This document shows positions 25,865 through 34,502 of a DNA stretch of 38,863 bases, in pieces. Position 1 is the stretch's first letter; each line of letters opens with the position of its first letter. Position numbers and translations under genes: made by a program. This DNA comes from an uncultured Clostridia bacterium (GTDB lineage: Bacteria > Bacillota > Clostridia > TANB77 > CAG-508), in NCBI GenBank assembly GCA_949747775.1, contig CATKGX010000115.1:1-38863 (forward strand), in the 5' to 3' direction. Under the pieces are notes generated by a model, which saw only the letters and a program-made list of their open reading frames with translations, was not told the origin of the DNA and ran no database searches.

Positions 25865-26512
25865 ATGATACTAAAGATATTACCAGTAGATAATGGGTTT
25901 GTAGAAAAAACAAATTGCTATATTTTACAAGATGAAAAAACAAAAGAAACAATGGTAATAGACCCAGGAGGAGAAACACAGAAAATAATAGAATTGTTAA
26001 ATATTATAGAGGCAAATGTAAAATATATTTACTTAACACATTGCCATGGTGACCATATTGCAGGTGTAAAAGAAATAAAAGATAAAAAGGGTGGCAAAAT
26101 ATTAATTCATAGAGACGACAGCCAAGGATTATATGATTTGGGAATTAACTTAAGAGAATATATTGGCTTAGAACCAGAAGAGATAGAAGCGGACTCTAGA
26201 GTAGATGATAAAGACTTAATCCATATTGGTAGTATTGAATTAGAAGTAATTCATACGCCAGGTCATACAGCAGGAGGAAGTTGCTTGTATTGCGAAAAAG
26301 AAAAACTGCTATTTTCAGGAGATACGTTATTTAAGGGGACTTGGGGCAGAACAGATTTGCCAACAGGTAGCTTTGAAAAAATTATGAATTCTATTGCCAA
26401 TAAATTACTTGTTCTACCAGATGAAACAATTGTATATCCAGGACATGGTGCTTCAACAAGAGTAAGAGATGAAGAACCAATTTATTATAATTTAATGCCA
26501 CCAGAAGAATAA
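25865..26512 (+). CDS. MBL-fold metallo-hydrolase (glyoxalase II-like)
   Basis: A 215-residue metallo-beta-lactamase fold hydrolase. The metal site THCHGDH (H59, H61, D63, H64) is followed by HTPGHTAGG, FSGDTLFKGTWGRTDLP and PGHGASTRV, giving the full set of metal ligands. It lacks the C-terminal substrate domain of true glyoxalase II and belongs to the short hydroxyacylglutathione-hydrolase-like group common downstream of relA in Firmicutes. The physiological substrate is unknown. It starts 16 bases after relA and is probably in the same transcript. Confidence 0.88.
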   Translation: MILKILPVDNGFVEKTNCYILQDEKTKETMVIDPGGETQKIIELLNIIEANVKYIYLTHCHGDHIAGVKEIKDKKGGKILIHRDDSQGLYDLGINLREYIGLEPEEIEADSRVDDKDLIHIGSIELEVIHTPGHTAGGSCLYCEKEKLLFSGDTLFKGTWGRTDLPTGSFEKIMNSIANKLLVLPDETIVYPGHGASTRVRDEEPIYYNLMPPEE

Positions 26513-26585
26513 AATAAGGCATAATTTCCTTTGTACAAGAATATATTAGTATATAAGACTTAACAAAACAAAGGAGAAGGAAAAC

Positions 26586-27716
26586 ATGATTAATTTAGCA
26601 GTAATCGAAATGAAAGACGTGATAAAATATCTAGTAAGAATTACAGTTGTAATTACCATTACAATAGCGCTTACTAGATATTTTTTGAGTTTTAGAACAA
26701 ATGTGCAAGTAGTAGCAGAAGGAGTATATGGCGAAAGTTTTTTAGGCTGCCTAGATACGGTAATTCCTTTAGTTAACAGTATTAATCATTCTTCAGAAGA
26801 GAAAAATCAAGAAAGTAAAAAAGATGGAGCTTTGAAAGAAACACTAAAAGTAGAACTAGGAATGATAGATACTATCGAAAAAGAAGAAGAAAAAAAAGAA
26901 AGCAAAACTGTAGCGGCACAAGAAGAAAAAAATCAACAACCAGAAGAAAAGATTGAAGAAGCGAAAATAGGTGTAAAAACAGAGGTATTAGAGAGTAATG
27001 TACCTATGAAGTTTACAACGAGTTATCAAAGTGTAAAAATAAAAAACGAAACAAAAATAAAGTTAACAGAGCAAATGCTAAAACCAGATGTAGAAGTAAA
27101 TACAAAAAATATCTTAATTTATCACACACATAGTTGTGAAAGCTATACGCAAAGTGAAAAATATAAGTACAAATCTTCTGGAAATTTTAGAACAACCAAT
27201 AAAGAAAGATCTGTAATAAAGGTAGGGACAGAATTAGGAAAGTACATGGAAAACTATGGATATAAAGTGATTCATGATACAGCTTTATATGATCACCCAT
27301 CTTATAATGGCTCTTATGGTAGATCAATGGATGGAGCTGTCAAATTGTTAGATAAAAATCCAGGAACAGATATAGCGTTTGATATTCATAGAGATGCTAT
27401 TGGAGACAGTACATATGCTCCTACTGTAAAAATTGGGGACGAATATGCAGCACAAATGTTATTTGTAATAGGAAGTAATGGAGCTGGAGATCCACATGAT
27501 AATTGGGAGCAAAATTTAAAATTTGCAGTAAAAGTGCAGGAAAAAGCGAATGAACTATATCCAGGATTGTTTAAGCCTATTATTTTAAGAAACAGCGACT
27601 ATAATCAACGAATTGCAAAAGCAGCGAGTATTATAGAAGTGGGAGCAACAGGAAACACATTAGATCAATGTTTGGTAAGTATGAAGTATTTGGCAAAGGT
27701 ACTAAGTGAAATATAA
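26586..27716 (+). CDS. spoIIP: Stage II sporulation protein P (SpoIIP)
   Basis: A 376-residue membrane-anchored peptidoglycan amidase/endopeptidase that acts with SpoIID and SpoIIM in septal wall thinning and engulfment of the forespore. One transmembrane segment lies at about 13-33, then a Glu/Lys-rich linker (about 70-125) and the catalytic domain from ILIYHTHSCESYTQ, through TDIAFDIHRDAIGD, to ASIIEVGATGNTLDQC. The histidines of HTH and DIHRD match the zinc amidase site. Expression under a mother-cell sigma factor is expected, but I could not identify a clear SigE promoter. It is the clearest evidence that the host lineage sporulates. Confidence 0.93.
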   Translation: MINLAVIEMKDVIKYLVRITVVITITIALTRYFLSFRTNVQVVAEGVYGESFLGCLDTVIPLVNSINHSSEEKNQESKKDGALKETLKVELGMIDTIEKEEEKKESKTVAAQEEKNQQPEEKIEEAKIGVKTEVLESNVPMKFTTSYQSVKIKNETKIKLTEQMLKPDVEVNTKNILIYHTHSCESYTQSEKYKYKSSGNFRTTNKERSVIKVGTELGKYMENYGYKVIHDTALYDHPSYNGSYGRSMDGAVKLLDKNPGTDIAFDIHRDAIGDSTYAPTVKIGDEYAAQMLFVIGSNGAGDPHDNWEQNLKFAVKVQEKANELYPGLFKPIILRNSDYNQRIAKAASIIEVGATGNTLDQCLVSMKYLAKVLSEI

Positions 27717-27760
27717 TAACGAACCTCATATTATCTTAGCATAATATGAGGTTCGTTATT
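27715..27760. terminator. Perfect 20-bp hairpin after spoIIP
   Basis: AATAACGAACCTCATATTAT pairs perfectly with ATAATATGAGGTTCGTTATT over CTTAGC, starting within the spoIIP stop codon. The T tract after it is poor, so it could also stabilise the 3' end of the mRNA. Confidence 0.8.
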
Positions 27761-27812
27761 ATGATAAAGTTTTTTGAATATATTACAAAAATGTTACATT
27801 TTAATAAAAATA

Positions 27813-27841
27813 TTGAAATGTAAATTTTTTTAAGATAAAAT
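27813..27841 (+). promoter_or_regulatory. SigA-type promoter before the (AG)n mini-ORF
   Basis: TTGAAA and TAAAAT are separated by 17 bases, giving a predicted start near 27848 and about 54 bases of leader before the mini-ORF ATG. Confidence 0.6.
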
Positions 27842-27901
27842 GAATGTACAAATTAGTATATTTTTATTTACGAGTAGAACAAAAAGAAGGAGTAGATAAG
27901 A

Positions 27902-27976
27902 ATGAAAAAAACTGAAAAGCCTGAGGCTGTAAGAGAGAGAGAGAGAGAGAGAGAGAGCTATATTCTAAAGAAATAA
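27902..27976 (+). CDS. 24-codon mini-ORF containing an (AG)n repeat
   Basis: The ATG at 27902 is preceded by AAGGAG with a 9-base gap, a normal ribosome binding site here. The frame reads MKKTEKPEAV, then four Arg-Glu pairs encoded by the AG tract, then SYILKK and stop. It is too short for the ORF track. It has its own promoter upstream and a terminator-like hairpin downstream (28020-28065), so it looks like an independent small unit or a leader peptide for the prepilin-like gene. Losing one AG unit would put it in a frame that stays open through YSKEISMYKGYVAFIRDG; gaining one would stop it at once. No family is recognised. Confidence 0.35.
   Translation: MKKTEKPEAVRERERERESYILKK
27932..27957 (+). 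repeat. (AG)13 dinucleotide microsatellite
   Basis: Thirteen uninterrupted AG units run from 27932 to 27957. Such tracts are prone to slipped-strand length change and are rare in bacterial genomes outside phase-variable loci. This one lies within the reading frame of a mini-ORF that has a proper ribosome binding site. Confidence 0.95.
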
Positions 27977-27984
27977 GTATGTAT

Positions 27985-28002
27985 AAAGGCTATGTAGCCT
28001 TT
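27985..28002 (+). other. Small perfect hairpin downstream of the mini-ORF
   Basis: AAAGGCTA and TAGCCTTT are exact complements separated by two bases, effectively a 7-bp stem with a tetraloop. It lies between the mini-ORF stop and the terminator. Confidence 0.5.
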
Positions 28003-28019
28003 ATTAGAGATGGATAAAT

Positions 28020-28065
28020 AAAAGACAGACTATTTATTGTAAAAGATAAGTAGACTGTCTTTTTG
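28020..28065 (+). terminator. Terminator/attenuator before the prepilin-like gene
   Basis: AAAAGACAG-A-CTA pairs with TAG-A-CTGTCTTTT (one A-A mismatch) over 18 bases and runs into TTTTTGTGTG. It lies between the mini-ORF and the prepilin-like gene, so expression of the latter from the upstream promoter would require readthrough. Confidence 0.65.
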
Positions 28066-28099
28066 TGTGTAAAAAAGAAAAAGAGAAGAGGAGAAGGAA

Positions 28100-30008
28100 A
28101 TGAAACAGGCAAAAATAACAACGAGACAAGGAAAAGGAATAACGCTAATAGCACTGGTAGTAACAATAGTCATATTAATTATATTAGCAACAATAAGTGT
28201 AAATTTAGTACTAAATGGTGGTCTAGTTAATAGAACACAAAGTGGAAAAGAAATGCATGAATTGGAAAGAGAAAGAGAGAGACTAGAGTTAGTAAAAGTA
28301 GATGTAGCAAGTAATACAAATCATATAGGAAAAGTAACAGTAGATACTTATGTAGAGGAATTAGTGAATCAAGGAATAACAGTTGAAGATGAAATAATGG
28401 ATAATGGAAATGGAAGTAAAACTGTTATTACAGATACAGGATATAGTGTATTAATAGAACCAGTAGGAGAAAGTGATGTAAAAATAACAATTGAAGGGAA
28501 AGCGGGACAATTACCACCAAGAATTAGACAAGTAAATGTGACAAAAGGGGAAACAAGTATAGAGGTAAAAGTAATAGCAATTAGAACAGAAGGTGCAACA
28601 TATAGTTATCAATATAAAGAAGCAGATAATGCTTGGCAGCCAGTAGGAGAAAACAAAGCAAATATTATAATAGAAGGAACAGAAGAAGAAAAAAGTTATG
28701 TTATAAAAGTTACAGTAAAAAATGAATATGGAGAAGATACAAAAGAAGAAATAGTTGAAGCAGAAGATATTTTGCCAGAGCCACCAACATTATCAGATGG
28801 AATGATACCAGTAAAAAGAGAGGGAACAAGCTGGATAAAAACAACGAAAGATGATAAAGAATGGTACAATTATTCAAGTAGTCAAAAGAAATGGGCAAAT
28901 ATTGTATTAGAAGACAGTACATTTATAAAGCAAGAGGATGGAACTGAAAAGTTGGATACAAGTAAAGTATATAGTCAGTTAGTATGGATACCAAGATATG
29001 CATATCAAATTACAAGTTATTATCATACAAATACTACAGGTGTTGGTAATATTAATATTGTATTTATAGATGCTCAAAATTGGAATAAATCTAAAACCAA
29101 ACAATATAGTACAATGTATCCGAATGCAATAGCAGGAAGTGAAACTGGAATGGAAGATTACGTAGTTCATCCAGCATTTGATTATGGAACAGATAAAATA
29201 AATGGTTTTTGGATAGGGAAATATGAAACCAGTCATACTGAATGTACAACTGTAGCAACTACAGGAGAGTATGATGGGGTTGACAAAATTATGCAAATAA
29301 AAGCAGGGATCACTAGTTGGAGAAATATGAAAATAGGAAATGCATTTAGTACATGCTTAAATATGAATAAATCAGGTAATCCTTATGGATTAAATTCTAA
29401 TAATAGTGTTGTAGATCCACATTTAAGCAAAAATACAGAGTGGGGAGCAATTTCATATCTTACACTAAGCAAATATGGAAATGGAAAGTCAATGACTAGC
29501 AATGGAACTAGTAATTTTATTACAGGCAATAGTGTTAACAATAGTACAACAGGAAATATATATGGAGTTTATGATTTAAGCGGATGTGAAGAGGAATGGG
29601 TTGCGGCATATATTAATTCTGGCGAAACAAGATTGACGAATGCCGAAACGAATGGACAGGTTATCGTATCTAGTGCAAATAAATATAAAAATGTGTATCG
29701 TATGGCAGAAAATAACACAAATGCAGGAGGAAAGAACTTTAATTTGGCGATACCAAGTAATAACTTTTATGGAGATGCATTATGGGAAATTGGACAAACT
29801 GGACAAACTTCTGAAATAGTTATTGATACTTGGAAAGGACGGAAAAGGAGGTTTTTCAAGATTAAATGTACCATTTTTGGCTAGAGGTGGAACAGGGGAC
29901 AGTGAATCGAAGTATATGTTTTTAGAATTTAAAGGAGATCGTGGAAGATATAATGATAACAATGCTTTTCGCGTGGTTATTCCAGTATTAGTTAGTAAAA
30001 CAGAATAA
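28100..30008 (+). CDS. Prepilin-like surface protein with SUMF/C-lectin-type C-terminal domain, frame broken at 29840
   Basis: The N-terminus (GKGITLIALVVTIVILIILA) is a prepilin-type cleavage and transmembrane segment, but with Ala instead of the usual Glu at mature position 5. A stalk with a fibronectin III-like segment follows (about 135-225), then a domain with WIPRYAYQIT, GFWIGKYETS and IYGVYDLSGCEEEWVA, the pattern of the sulfatase-modifying-factor/C-lectin fold. The first frame ends in an unrelated tail. The next frame (track ORF 29823..30008) supplies the expected ending, VPFLARGG..NNAFRVVIPVL. Dropping the single C at 29840 (AAA-GGA-C-GGA-AAA) fuses both into 635 residues. The interrupted codon is CGG, as in miaB. 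The ligand is unknown. Secretion would need a type IV pilus-like export system, not seen here. Confidence 0.75.
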
Positions 30009-30034
30009 AAAAGTCAAATCAATTAATGGTAACA

Positions 30035-30080
30035 GCCTCTCCTAAAACAGTGACAATGAAGCTACTGTTTTAGGGGAGGC
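30035..30080 (+). terminator. Long stem-loop after the prepilin-like gene
   Basis: GCCTCTCCTAAAACAGT pairs with ACTGTTTTAGGGGAGGC (17 bp, one G-U) over 12 bases. The following bases are only moderately T-rich, so this may be a terminator or an mRNA-end stabiliser. Confidence 0.65.
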
Positions 30081-30128
30081 TTAATATGCTCCTATACAAA
30101 TGGATTTGCAAAAAATAAAGTGTGAGTA

Positions 30129-30157
30129 TTGATAAATTTTACAACTTATGATTTAAT
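30129..30157 (+). promoter_or_regulatory. SigA-type promoter for pgi
   Basis: TTGATA and TTTAAT are separated by 17 bases, about 58 bases upstream of the pgi start. Confidence 0.5.
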
Positions 30158-30214
30158 AAAGAAAAATAAAACAAACGACAATCAAAAGAATACAATATAC
30201 AAAGGAGGAAGACT

Positions 30215-31534
30215 ATGGGAAATGTAAAAGTAAGTCTGAAAAATACCAAGGTATTTGAAAAAAATATAATGGAATATGGAGAAAAAGTAACAAAAATTCA
30301 TGAAGAATTACATAAAAAAGCAAAAGATAAAAAAGAATTTTTAGGATGGCTTAATTTGCCAACAAACTATGATAAAAAGGAATTTGAAAAAATAAAAAAA
30401 TCTGCACAAAAAATACAGTCAGATTCTGACATTTTACTAGTGATTGGTATAGGTGGGTCATATTTAGGGGCAAGAGCGGTAATAGAAGCGCTAACGAATA
30501 CATTTTATAATTTACTAGATAAAGAAGAAAGAAAATTCCCACAAATATTATATGTAGGAAACAATTTAAGCCCAAACTATATTAATGATTTAATCCACTT
30601 TATTGGGAATAAAGATTTATCAATTAATGTCATATCAAAATCAGGAACAACAACTGAGCCTGCAATTGCTTTTCGTATCTTTAGAGAACTATTAGAAAAC
30701 AAATATGGCTTAAAAGAAGCCAAAAAAAGAATATATGTAACAACAGATAGTAAAAAAGGTGCATTAAAAACACTTAGTGCAAAAGAAAAGTATACAACAT
30801 TTGTTATTCCAGACAATGTAGGAGGAAGATATTCAGTGTTAACAGCAGTTGGATTACTTCCAATTGCAACAGCAGGAATTGATATTGATAAATTAATGAA
30901 TGGTGCAAGAATTGCACAAGACAAATATGCAGATGAAAACTTAAAGTATAACGAATGCTATAAATATGCAGTTATGAGAAATGTACTATATGAAAAAGAA
31001 AAAAATATAGAGCTATTGGTAACATATGAACCAAAACTTCACTATATGATAGAATGGTGGAAGCAATTATTTGGAGAAAGTGAAGGGAAAGAAGGCAAAG
31101 GAATTTATCCATCTGGCGCCGAATTTACAACAGATTTACATTCTTTAGGTCAATACATACAAGAAGGCAGAAGAAACTTATTTGAAACAGTTATTGATAT
31201 AAAACATACAGAGTCAGACTTAAAAATTGCCCATGACGAAGACGATTTAGACGGATTAAATTATATAGAAGGCAAATCACTAGACTATGTTAACAAAAAA
31301 GCAATGGAGGGTACAATTGCAGCACATGTAGAAGGAGATGTTCCCAATATTTTAATTACAATGGATAAACTAGATGCCGAAACACTAGGGCACTTAATTT
31401 ACTTCTTTGAGCTTGCTTGTGCAATGTCTGGAAAAATATTAGACGTTAACCCATTTGACCAACCAGGAGTAGAAAAATATAAAACAAATATGTTTAAATT
31501 ATTGGGAAAACCAGGATATGAAGCGGAAAAATAA
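30215..31534 (+). CDS. pgi: Glucose-6-phosphate isomerase
   Basis: A 439-residue glycolytic isomerase interconverting glucose-6-phosphate and fructose-6-phosphate. The SIS-fold signatures are [78 protein letters not shown] and the C-terminal [12 protein letters not shown]. Length fits the short Firmicute/Thermotoga-type enzymes (about 440-450) rather than the 550-residue form. AAAGGAGGAAG precedes the ATG. It has its own promoter and is followed by the separate T-box-controlled thrS. Confidence 0.96.
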   Translation: MGNVKVSLKNTKVFEKNIMEYGEKVTKIHEELHKKAKDKKEFLGWLNLPTNYDKKEFEKIKKSAQKIQSDSDILLVIGIGGSYLGARAVIEALTNTFYNLLDKEERKFPQILYVGNNLSPNYINDLIHFIGNKDLSINVISKSGTTTEPAIAFRIFRELLENKYGLKEAKKRIYVTTDSKKGALKTLSAKEKYTTFVIPDNVGGRYSVLTAVGLLPIATAGIDIDKLMNGARIAQDKYADENLKYNECYKYAVMRNVLYEKEKNIELLVTYEPKLHYMIEWWKQLFGESEGKEGKGIYPSGAEFTTDLHSLGQYIQEGRRNLFETVIDIKHTESDLKIAHDEDDLDGLNYIEGKSLDYVNKKAMEGTIAAHVEGDVPNILITMDKLDAETLGHLIYFFELACAMSGKILDVNPFDQPGVEKYKTNMFKLLGKPGYEAEK

Positions 31535-31575
31535 GTTGCCAATAGATAAAAATGAAAGATTTAGAAATGGAATGG

Positions 31576-31605
31576 TTGACAATAAATTAAAACATATAGT
31601 ATAAT
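31576..31605 (+). promoter_or_regulatory. Strong SigA promoter for thrS
   Basis: Consensus TTGACA and consensus TATAAT are separated by 18 bases, immediately upstream of the T-box leader. Confidence 0.85.
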
Positions 31606-31611
31606 AAAGAA

Positions 31612-31850
31612 TGTAATAATAAAAAACATAAATGAGACAAAGTAAAATAAAGGTTATTTTTAGAGAGGAATAGTCATAGGCTGAAAGCTATTCTAAACAA
31701 ACATATTTGAAAAACTACCTCATTGTTTCTGAAAAAAATCAGACGTATTACTTGCGTTAAAAGTATAACAAGATAAAAATAAGGGTGGAACCGTGCAACA
31801 TAAGCACCCCTCAAAGTAATCATAGAATTATTTTGAGGGGTGTATTTTTA
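31612..31850 (+). ncRNA. T-box leader (threonine) upstream of thrS
   Basis: The leader contains the T-box consensus AGGGTGGAACCGTG (31782-31795) followed by a terminator. AATGAG near 31632 and CTCATT near 31718-31723 close the base of Stem I. An AGTA/GAA loop E-type pair flanks the internal loop, and the strand before CTCATT reads ACTACC, so both plausible specifier triplets (ACT 31714-31716, ACC 31717-31719) are threonine codons. Uncharged tRNA-Thr would bind the specifier and the T-box bulge and favour the antiterminator, raising thrS expression. The class is certain; the exact specifier triplet is inferred. Confidence 0.92.
31805..31850 (+). terminator. T-box regulated terminator
   Basis: CACCCCTCAAAGTAAT pairs with ATTATTTTGAGGGGTG (one G-U) over a CATAGA loop, followed by TATTTTTATTT. 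Its 5' arm can alternatively pair with the T-box GGGTGG region to form the antiterminator. Confidence 0.92.
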
Positions 31851-31938
31851 TTTGCAAAGTTTATGAACAAACCCGTCTAAAATGGAACAAAAGTGGTAGA
31901 AAGACTGCCGAAAATAGAGATTAAAAGGAGGAAAAAGA

Positions 31939-33867
31939 ATGAAGATTATATTAAAAGATGGCAAAGAGCTAGACGTGGAAAACGGAATTAGCATACTTGA
32001 CCTAGCAAAACAAATTAGTGAAGGGTTAGCAAGAGTAGCTACAGCAGGTAAAGTAAATGGAAAAGTAAAAGATTTAAGATACCAAATAGAAGAGGATGGG
32101 GCAAATGTAGAGATTTTAACATTTGAGAGTGACTTAGATGGCAAAAAGGCATATTGGCATACAACATCACACATTATGGCACAAGCTGTTAAAAGAATAT
32201 TTGGAGAAAGTGTCAAATTTGCAATTGGTCCATCAATTGATGAAGGATTTTATTATGACTTTGATGTAGAAAAAGCGTTTACAGAGGAAGACAAGGCAAA
32301 AATAGAAGAAGAGATGAAGAAAATTATTAAAGAGGATTTACCAATTGAAAGATTTTCTTTACCGAAAGATGAAGCTTTAGAATTAATGAAAGATGAACCA
32401 TATAAACAAGAATTAATTCGTGAACTTCCAGAAGGAGAAGAAATTTCTTTTTATAAACAAGGCGAATTTGTTGACTTATGTGCAGGACCTCACTTAATGA
32501 GTACTGGCAAGGTAAAGGTTGTAAAACTTTTAGCATCTTCAGGAGCATATTGGAGAGGTAGCGAGAAAAATAAAATGTTACAAAGAATCTATGGAATTGC
32601 TTTTCCAAAGGCTAGTTTATTAGAAGAACATTTAGCATTTTTAGAAGAGGCAAAACAAAGAGACCATAGAAGAATCGGAAAGCAATTAGATTTATTTATG
32701 ACACATGAACTTGTAGGTTCTGGACTTCCTATGTATTTGCCAAATGGTGCAACCATTAGAAGGTTATTAGAGCAATATATTTTGAAAAAAGAAATTAAGC
32801 TAGGCTATCATCATGTATATACACCATCTCTTGCCAATGTTGCGTTATACAAAACAAGCGGACATTGGGACCACTACAAAGACGATATGTTCCCTGTAAT
32901 GAAAATGGATACAGAAGAAATGGTACTAAGACCAATGAATTGTCCACATCATATGCTAATTTATAAAAATGCAATGCATTCATACAGAGACTTACCAATT
33001 AGAATAGGTGAACTTGCGCATGACTTTAGATATGAAGCAAGTGGAAGTGTTTGCGGGCTAGAAAGAGTACGTGAAATGTGCCAAAATGATGCCCATATAT
33101 TTGTTACACCAGAACAAATTAAGCCAGTATTTGGAGAAGTAGTGAACCTAATTTTATCAGTATATAAAGATTTTGGATTCCAAGATTATACATTTAGATT
33201 ATCATTAAGAGATAAAGAAAATAAAGAAAAGTATTTTGATGATGATGAAATGTGGGAAAATGCAGAAAGTCAGCTAAGAGAAATTTTAACAGAACTTAAC
33301 ATTGATTTTTACGAAGCAAAAGGAGAAGCTGCTTTTTATGGACCAAAACTAGATGTACAAATTAAAACTGCTATTGGACATGATATTACAATTTCAACAT
33401 GCCAATTAGACTTTTTATTACCACAAAGATTTGAACTAGAATATATTGGTGAAGATGGGAAAGCACATAGACCAATTGTAATTCATAGAGCAATTTTAGG
33501 TACATTTGATAGATTTATTTCTTTCTTAATTGAAGAAACAAAAGGAGCTTTCCCAACATGGCTTGCTCCAACACAAGTAAAGATTCTTCCAATTACAGAT
33601 AGACAACAAGAGTATGCAAAACAGGTAGCAAGTAAATTAATGGAACAAGACATTCGAGTAGAGGTAGATGACAGAAATGAAAAAATAGGATACAAAATTC
33701 GTGAAGCACAAATGCAAAAAGTTCCATATATGCTAGTTGTTGGGGATAAAGAAATTGAAGCAAATGCAGTTGGCGTACGCTCAAGAAAAGATGGAGATAT
33801 TGGACAAATGCCAACAGATGAATTTATGACAAGAATTAAAAATGAAATCGAAACATTTGCAAAGTAG
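31939..33867 (+). CDS. thrS: Threonyl-tRNA synthetase
   Basis: A 642-residue class II synthetase. An N-terminal TGS domain (about 1-60) is followed by the editing domain with the HTTSHIMAQAVKRIF metal/editing motif and YKQGEFVDLCAGPHLMSTGK. The catalytic core has LRPMNCPHHMLIYKN (zinc Cys/His), RIGELAHDFRYEASG, TCQLDFLLPQRF and HRAILGTFDRFI. The C-terminal anticodon-binding domain holds VKILPITDRQQEYA. Full length. AAAAGGAGGAAAAAG precedes the ATG. Expression is controlled by the threonine T-box upstream. Confidence 0.97.
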   Translation: MKIILKDGKELDVENGISILDLAKQISEGLARVATAGKVNGKVKDLRYQIEEDGANVEILTFESDLDGKKAYWHTTSHIMAQAVKRIFGESVKFAIGPSIDEGFYYDFDVEKAFTEEDKAKIEEEMKKIIKEDLPIERFSLPKDEALELMKDEPYKQELIRELPEGEEISFYKQGEFVDLCAGPHLMSTGKVKVVKLLASSGAYWRGSEKNKMLQRIYGIAFPKASLLEEHLAFLEEAKQRDHRRIGKQLDLFMTHELVGSGLPMYLPNGATIRRLLEQYILKKEIKLGYHHVYTPSLANVALYKTSGHWDHYKDDMFPVMKMDTEEMVLRPMNCPHHMLIYKNAMHSYRDLPIRIGELAHDFRYEASGSVCGLERVREMCQNDAHIFVTPEQIKPVFGEVVNLILSVYKDFGFQDYTFRLSLRDKENKEKYFDDDEMWENAESQLREILTELNIDFYEAKGEAAFYGPKLDVQIKTAIGHDITISTCQLDFLLPQRFELEYIGEDGKAHRPIVIHRAILGTFDRFISFLIEETKGAFPTWLAPTQVKILPITDRQQEYAKQVASKLMEQDIRVEVDDRNEKIGYKIREAQMQKVPYMLVVGDKEIEANAVGVRSRKDGDIGQMPTDEFMTRIKNEIETFAK

Positions 33868-33883
33868 GGACTATATTGCCTGA

Positions 33884-33921
33884 ACCAAAACAGAGATGCT
33901 AAAAAGCATCTCTGTTTTGGT
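33884..33921. terminator. Bidirectional terminator between thrS and the CYTH gene
   Basis: ACCAAAACAGAGATGCT pairs perfectly (17 bp) with AGCATCTCTGTTTTGGT over an AAAA loop, between two convergent genes. Confidence 0.88.
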
Positions 33922-33926
33922 ATAGA

Positions 33927-34454
33927 TTACAAAGTTTGGGTTTTCGCTAGATTGCGGTTTCGATAATGTGGGTCGTTAGTGACTTCTTTGATAACTTCGA
34001 TGAAGTCAGGCAAAGTAACTGTATCATTTTCACTTTTGAGCTCAATTTCCATCAAGGCAAACTTGTCGGAAAAAGAGAAAATATCCAATTCGAAAAGCTG
34101 CCCTTTGTAGTCAAAACAAATTCGCTGTTTGACAATAGAGCTTAAGGAAAAATCTCTTTCATCGTGATAGTTCACATATTCATCAAAGGAGATTTCTCTT
34201 TCTGTTTCTTCTCTGCAAAGAGGAGTAATTTCACGCTTTTCTGTCAGAAAATAGGAAGTATGAGTTCCCTTCCAACGTGCCCGAATGCGACGCTCAGCAC
34301 CTTCTTTGGAGATAAGATAGAACTGGATAATACCGCAGATAGAAAGCTCAGCATGAGCAGATAGCTGCAAGATGCTAGGTTTCTTAACTAGGTATTTCCG
34401 CTCAATTTCCATCGAAGGGGTGTTAATGTTAGAACGTGTGGTGTTTGTGTTCAT
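33927..34454 (-). CDS. CYTH domain protein (triphosphate tunnel metalloenzyme family)
   Basis: A 175-residue protein made almost entirely of one CYTH domain. The signature EIERKYL (ExExK) lies at about residues 17-23, and alternating charged residues follow: RRIRAR, FLTEKREI, ERE. CYTH enzymes bind triphosphate compounds in a beta-barrel tunnel with divalent metal; activities include triphosphatase and adenylate cyclase, so the substrate is open. It closely resembles the C-terminal half of the next gene (PDFIEVIKEVTNDPHYRNRNLA versus PDFIKVIDEVTEDPYYRNYNLA), indicating duplication. Codon use is distinct: it contains CGG arginine codons (34400-34398 and 34283-34281), otherwise avoided by native genes, which suggests transfer. 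GAAAGGAAGG precedes the ATG. Confidence 0.85.
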   Translation of the reverse strand: MNTNTTRSNINTPSMEIERKYLVKKPSILQLSAHAELSICGIIQFYLISKEGAERRIRARWKGTHTSYFLTEKREITPLCREETEREISFDEYVNYHDERDFSLSSIVKQRICFDYKGQLFELDIFSFSDKFALMEIELKSENDTVTLPDFIEVIKEVTNDPHYRNRNLAKTQTL

Positions 34455-34502
34455 AAAAGACCTTCCTTTCGTTATAGTATAAAGTATAGTAAAGCTACTG
34501 AT

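Noticed and set aside
26513-26585. SigE-type sporulation promoter before spoIIP
   Set aside because: The gap is AT-rich and has partial matches only; nothing close enough to the SigE consensus to call by eye.
29823-30008. Separate 61-residue gene downstream of the prepilin-like gene
   Set aside because: Its sequence from DGKGGF onward is the missing C-terminus of the upstream protein in another frame; there is no suitable start region of its own.
28100-30008. Complete diversity-generating retroelement
   Set aside because: The C-terminal fold is suggestive, but no reverse transcriptase, accessory gene or second copy of the terminal repeat was found in the window.
27715-30080. Mobile element bounded by the long hairpins around the prepilin-like gene
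   Set aside because: The hairpins at 27715-27760 and 30035-30080 differ in sequence, no target-site duplication is seen and no transposase is present; they behave as ordinary transcript ends.
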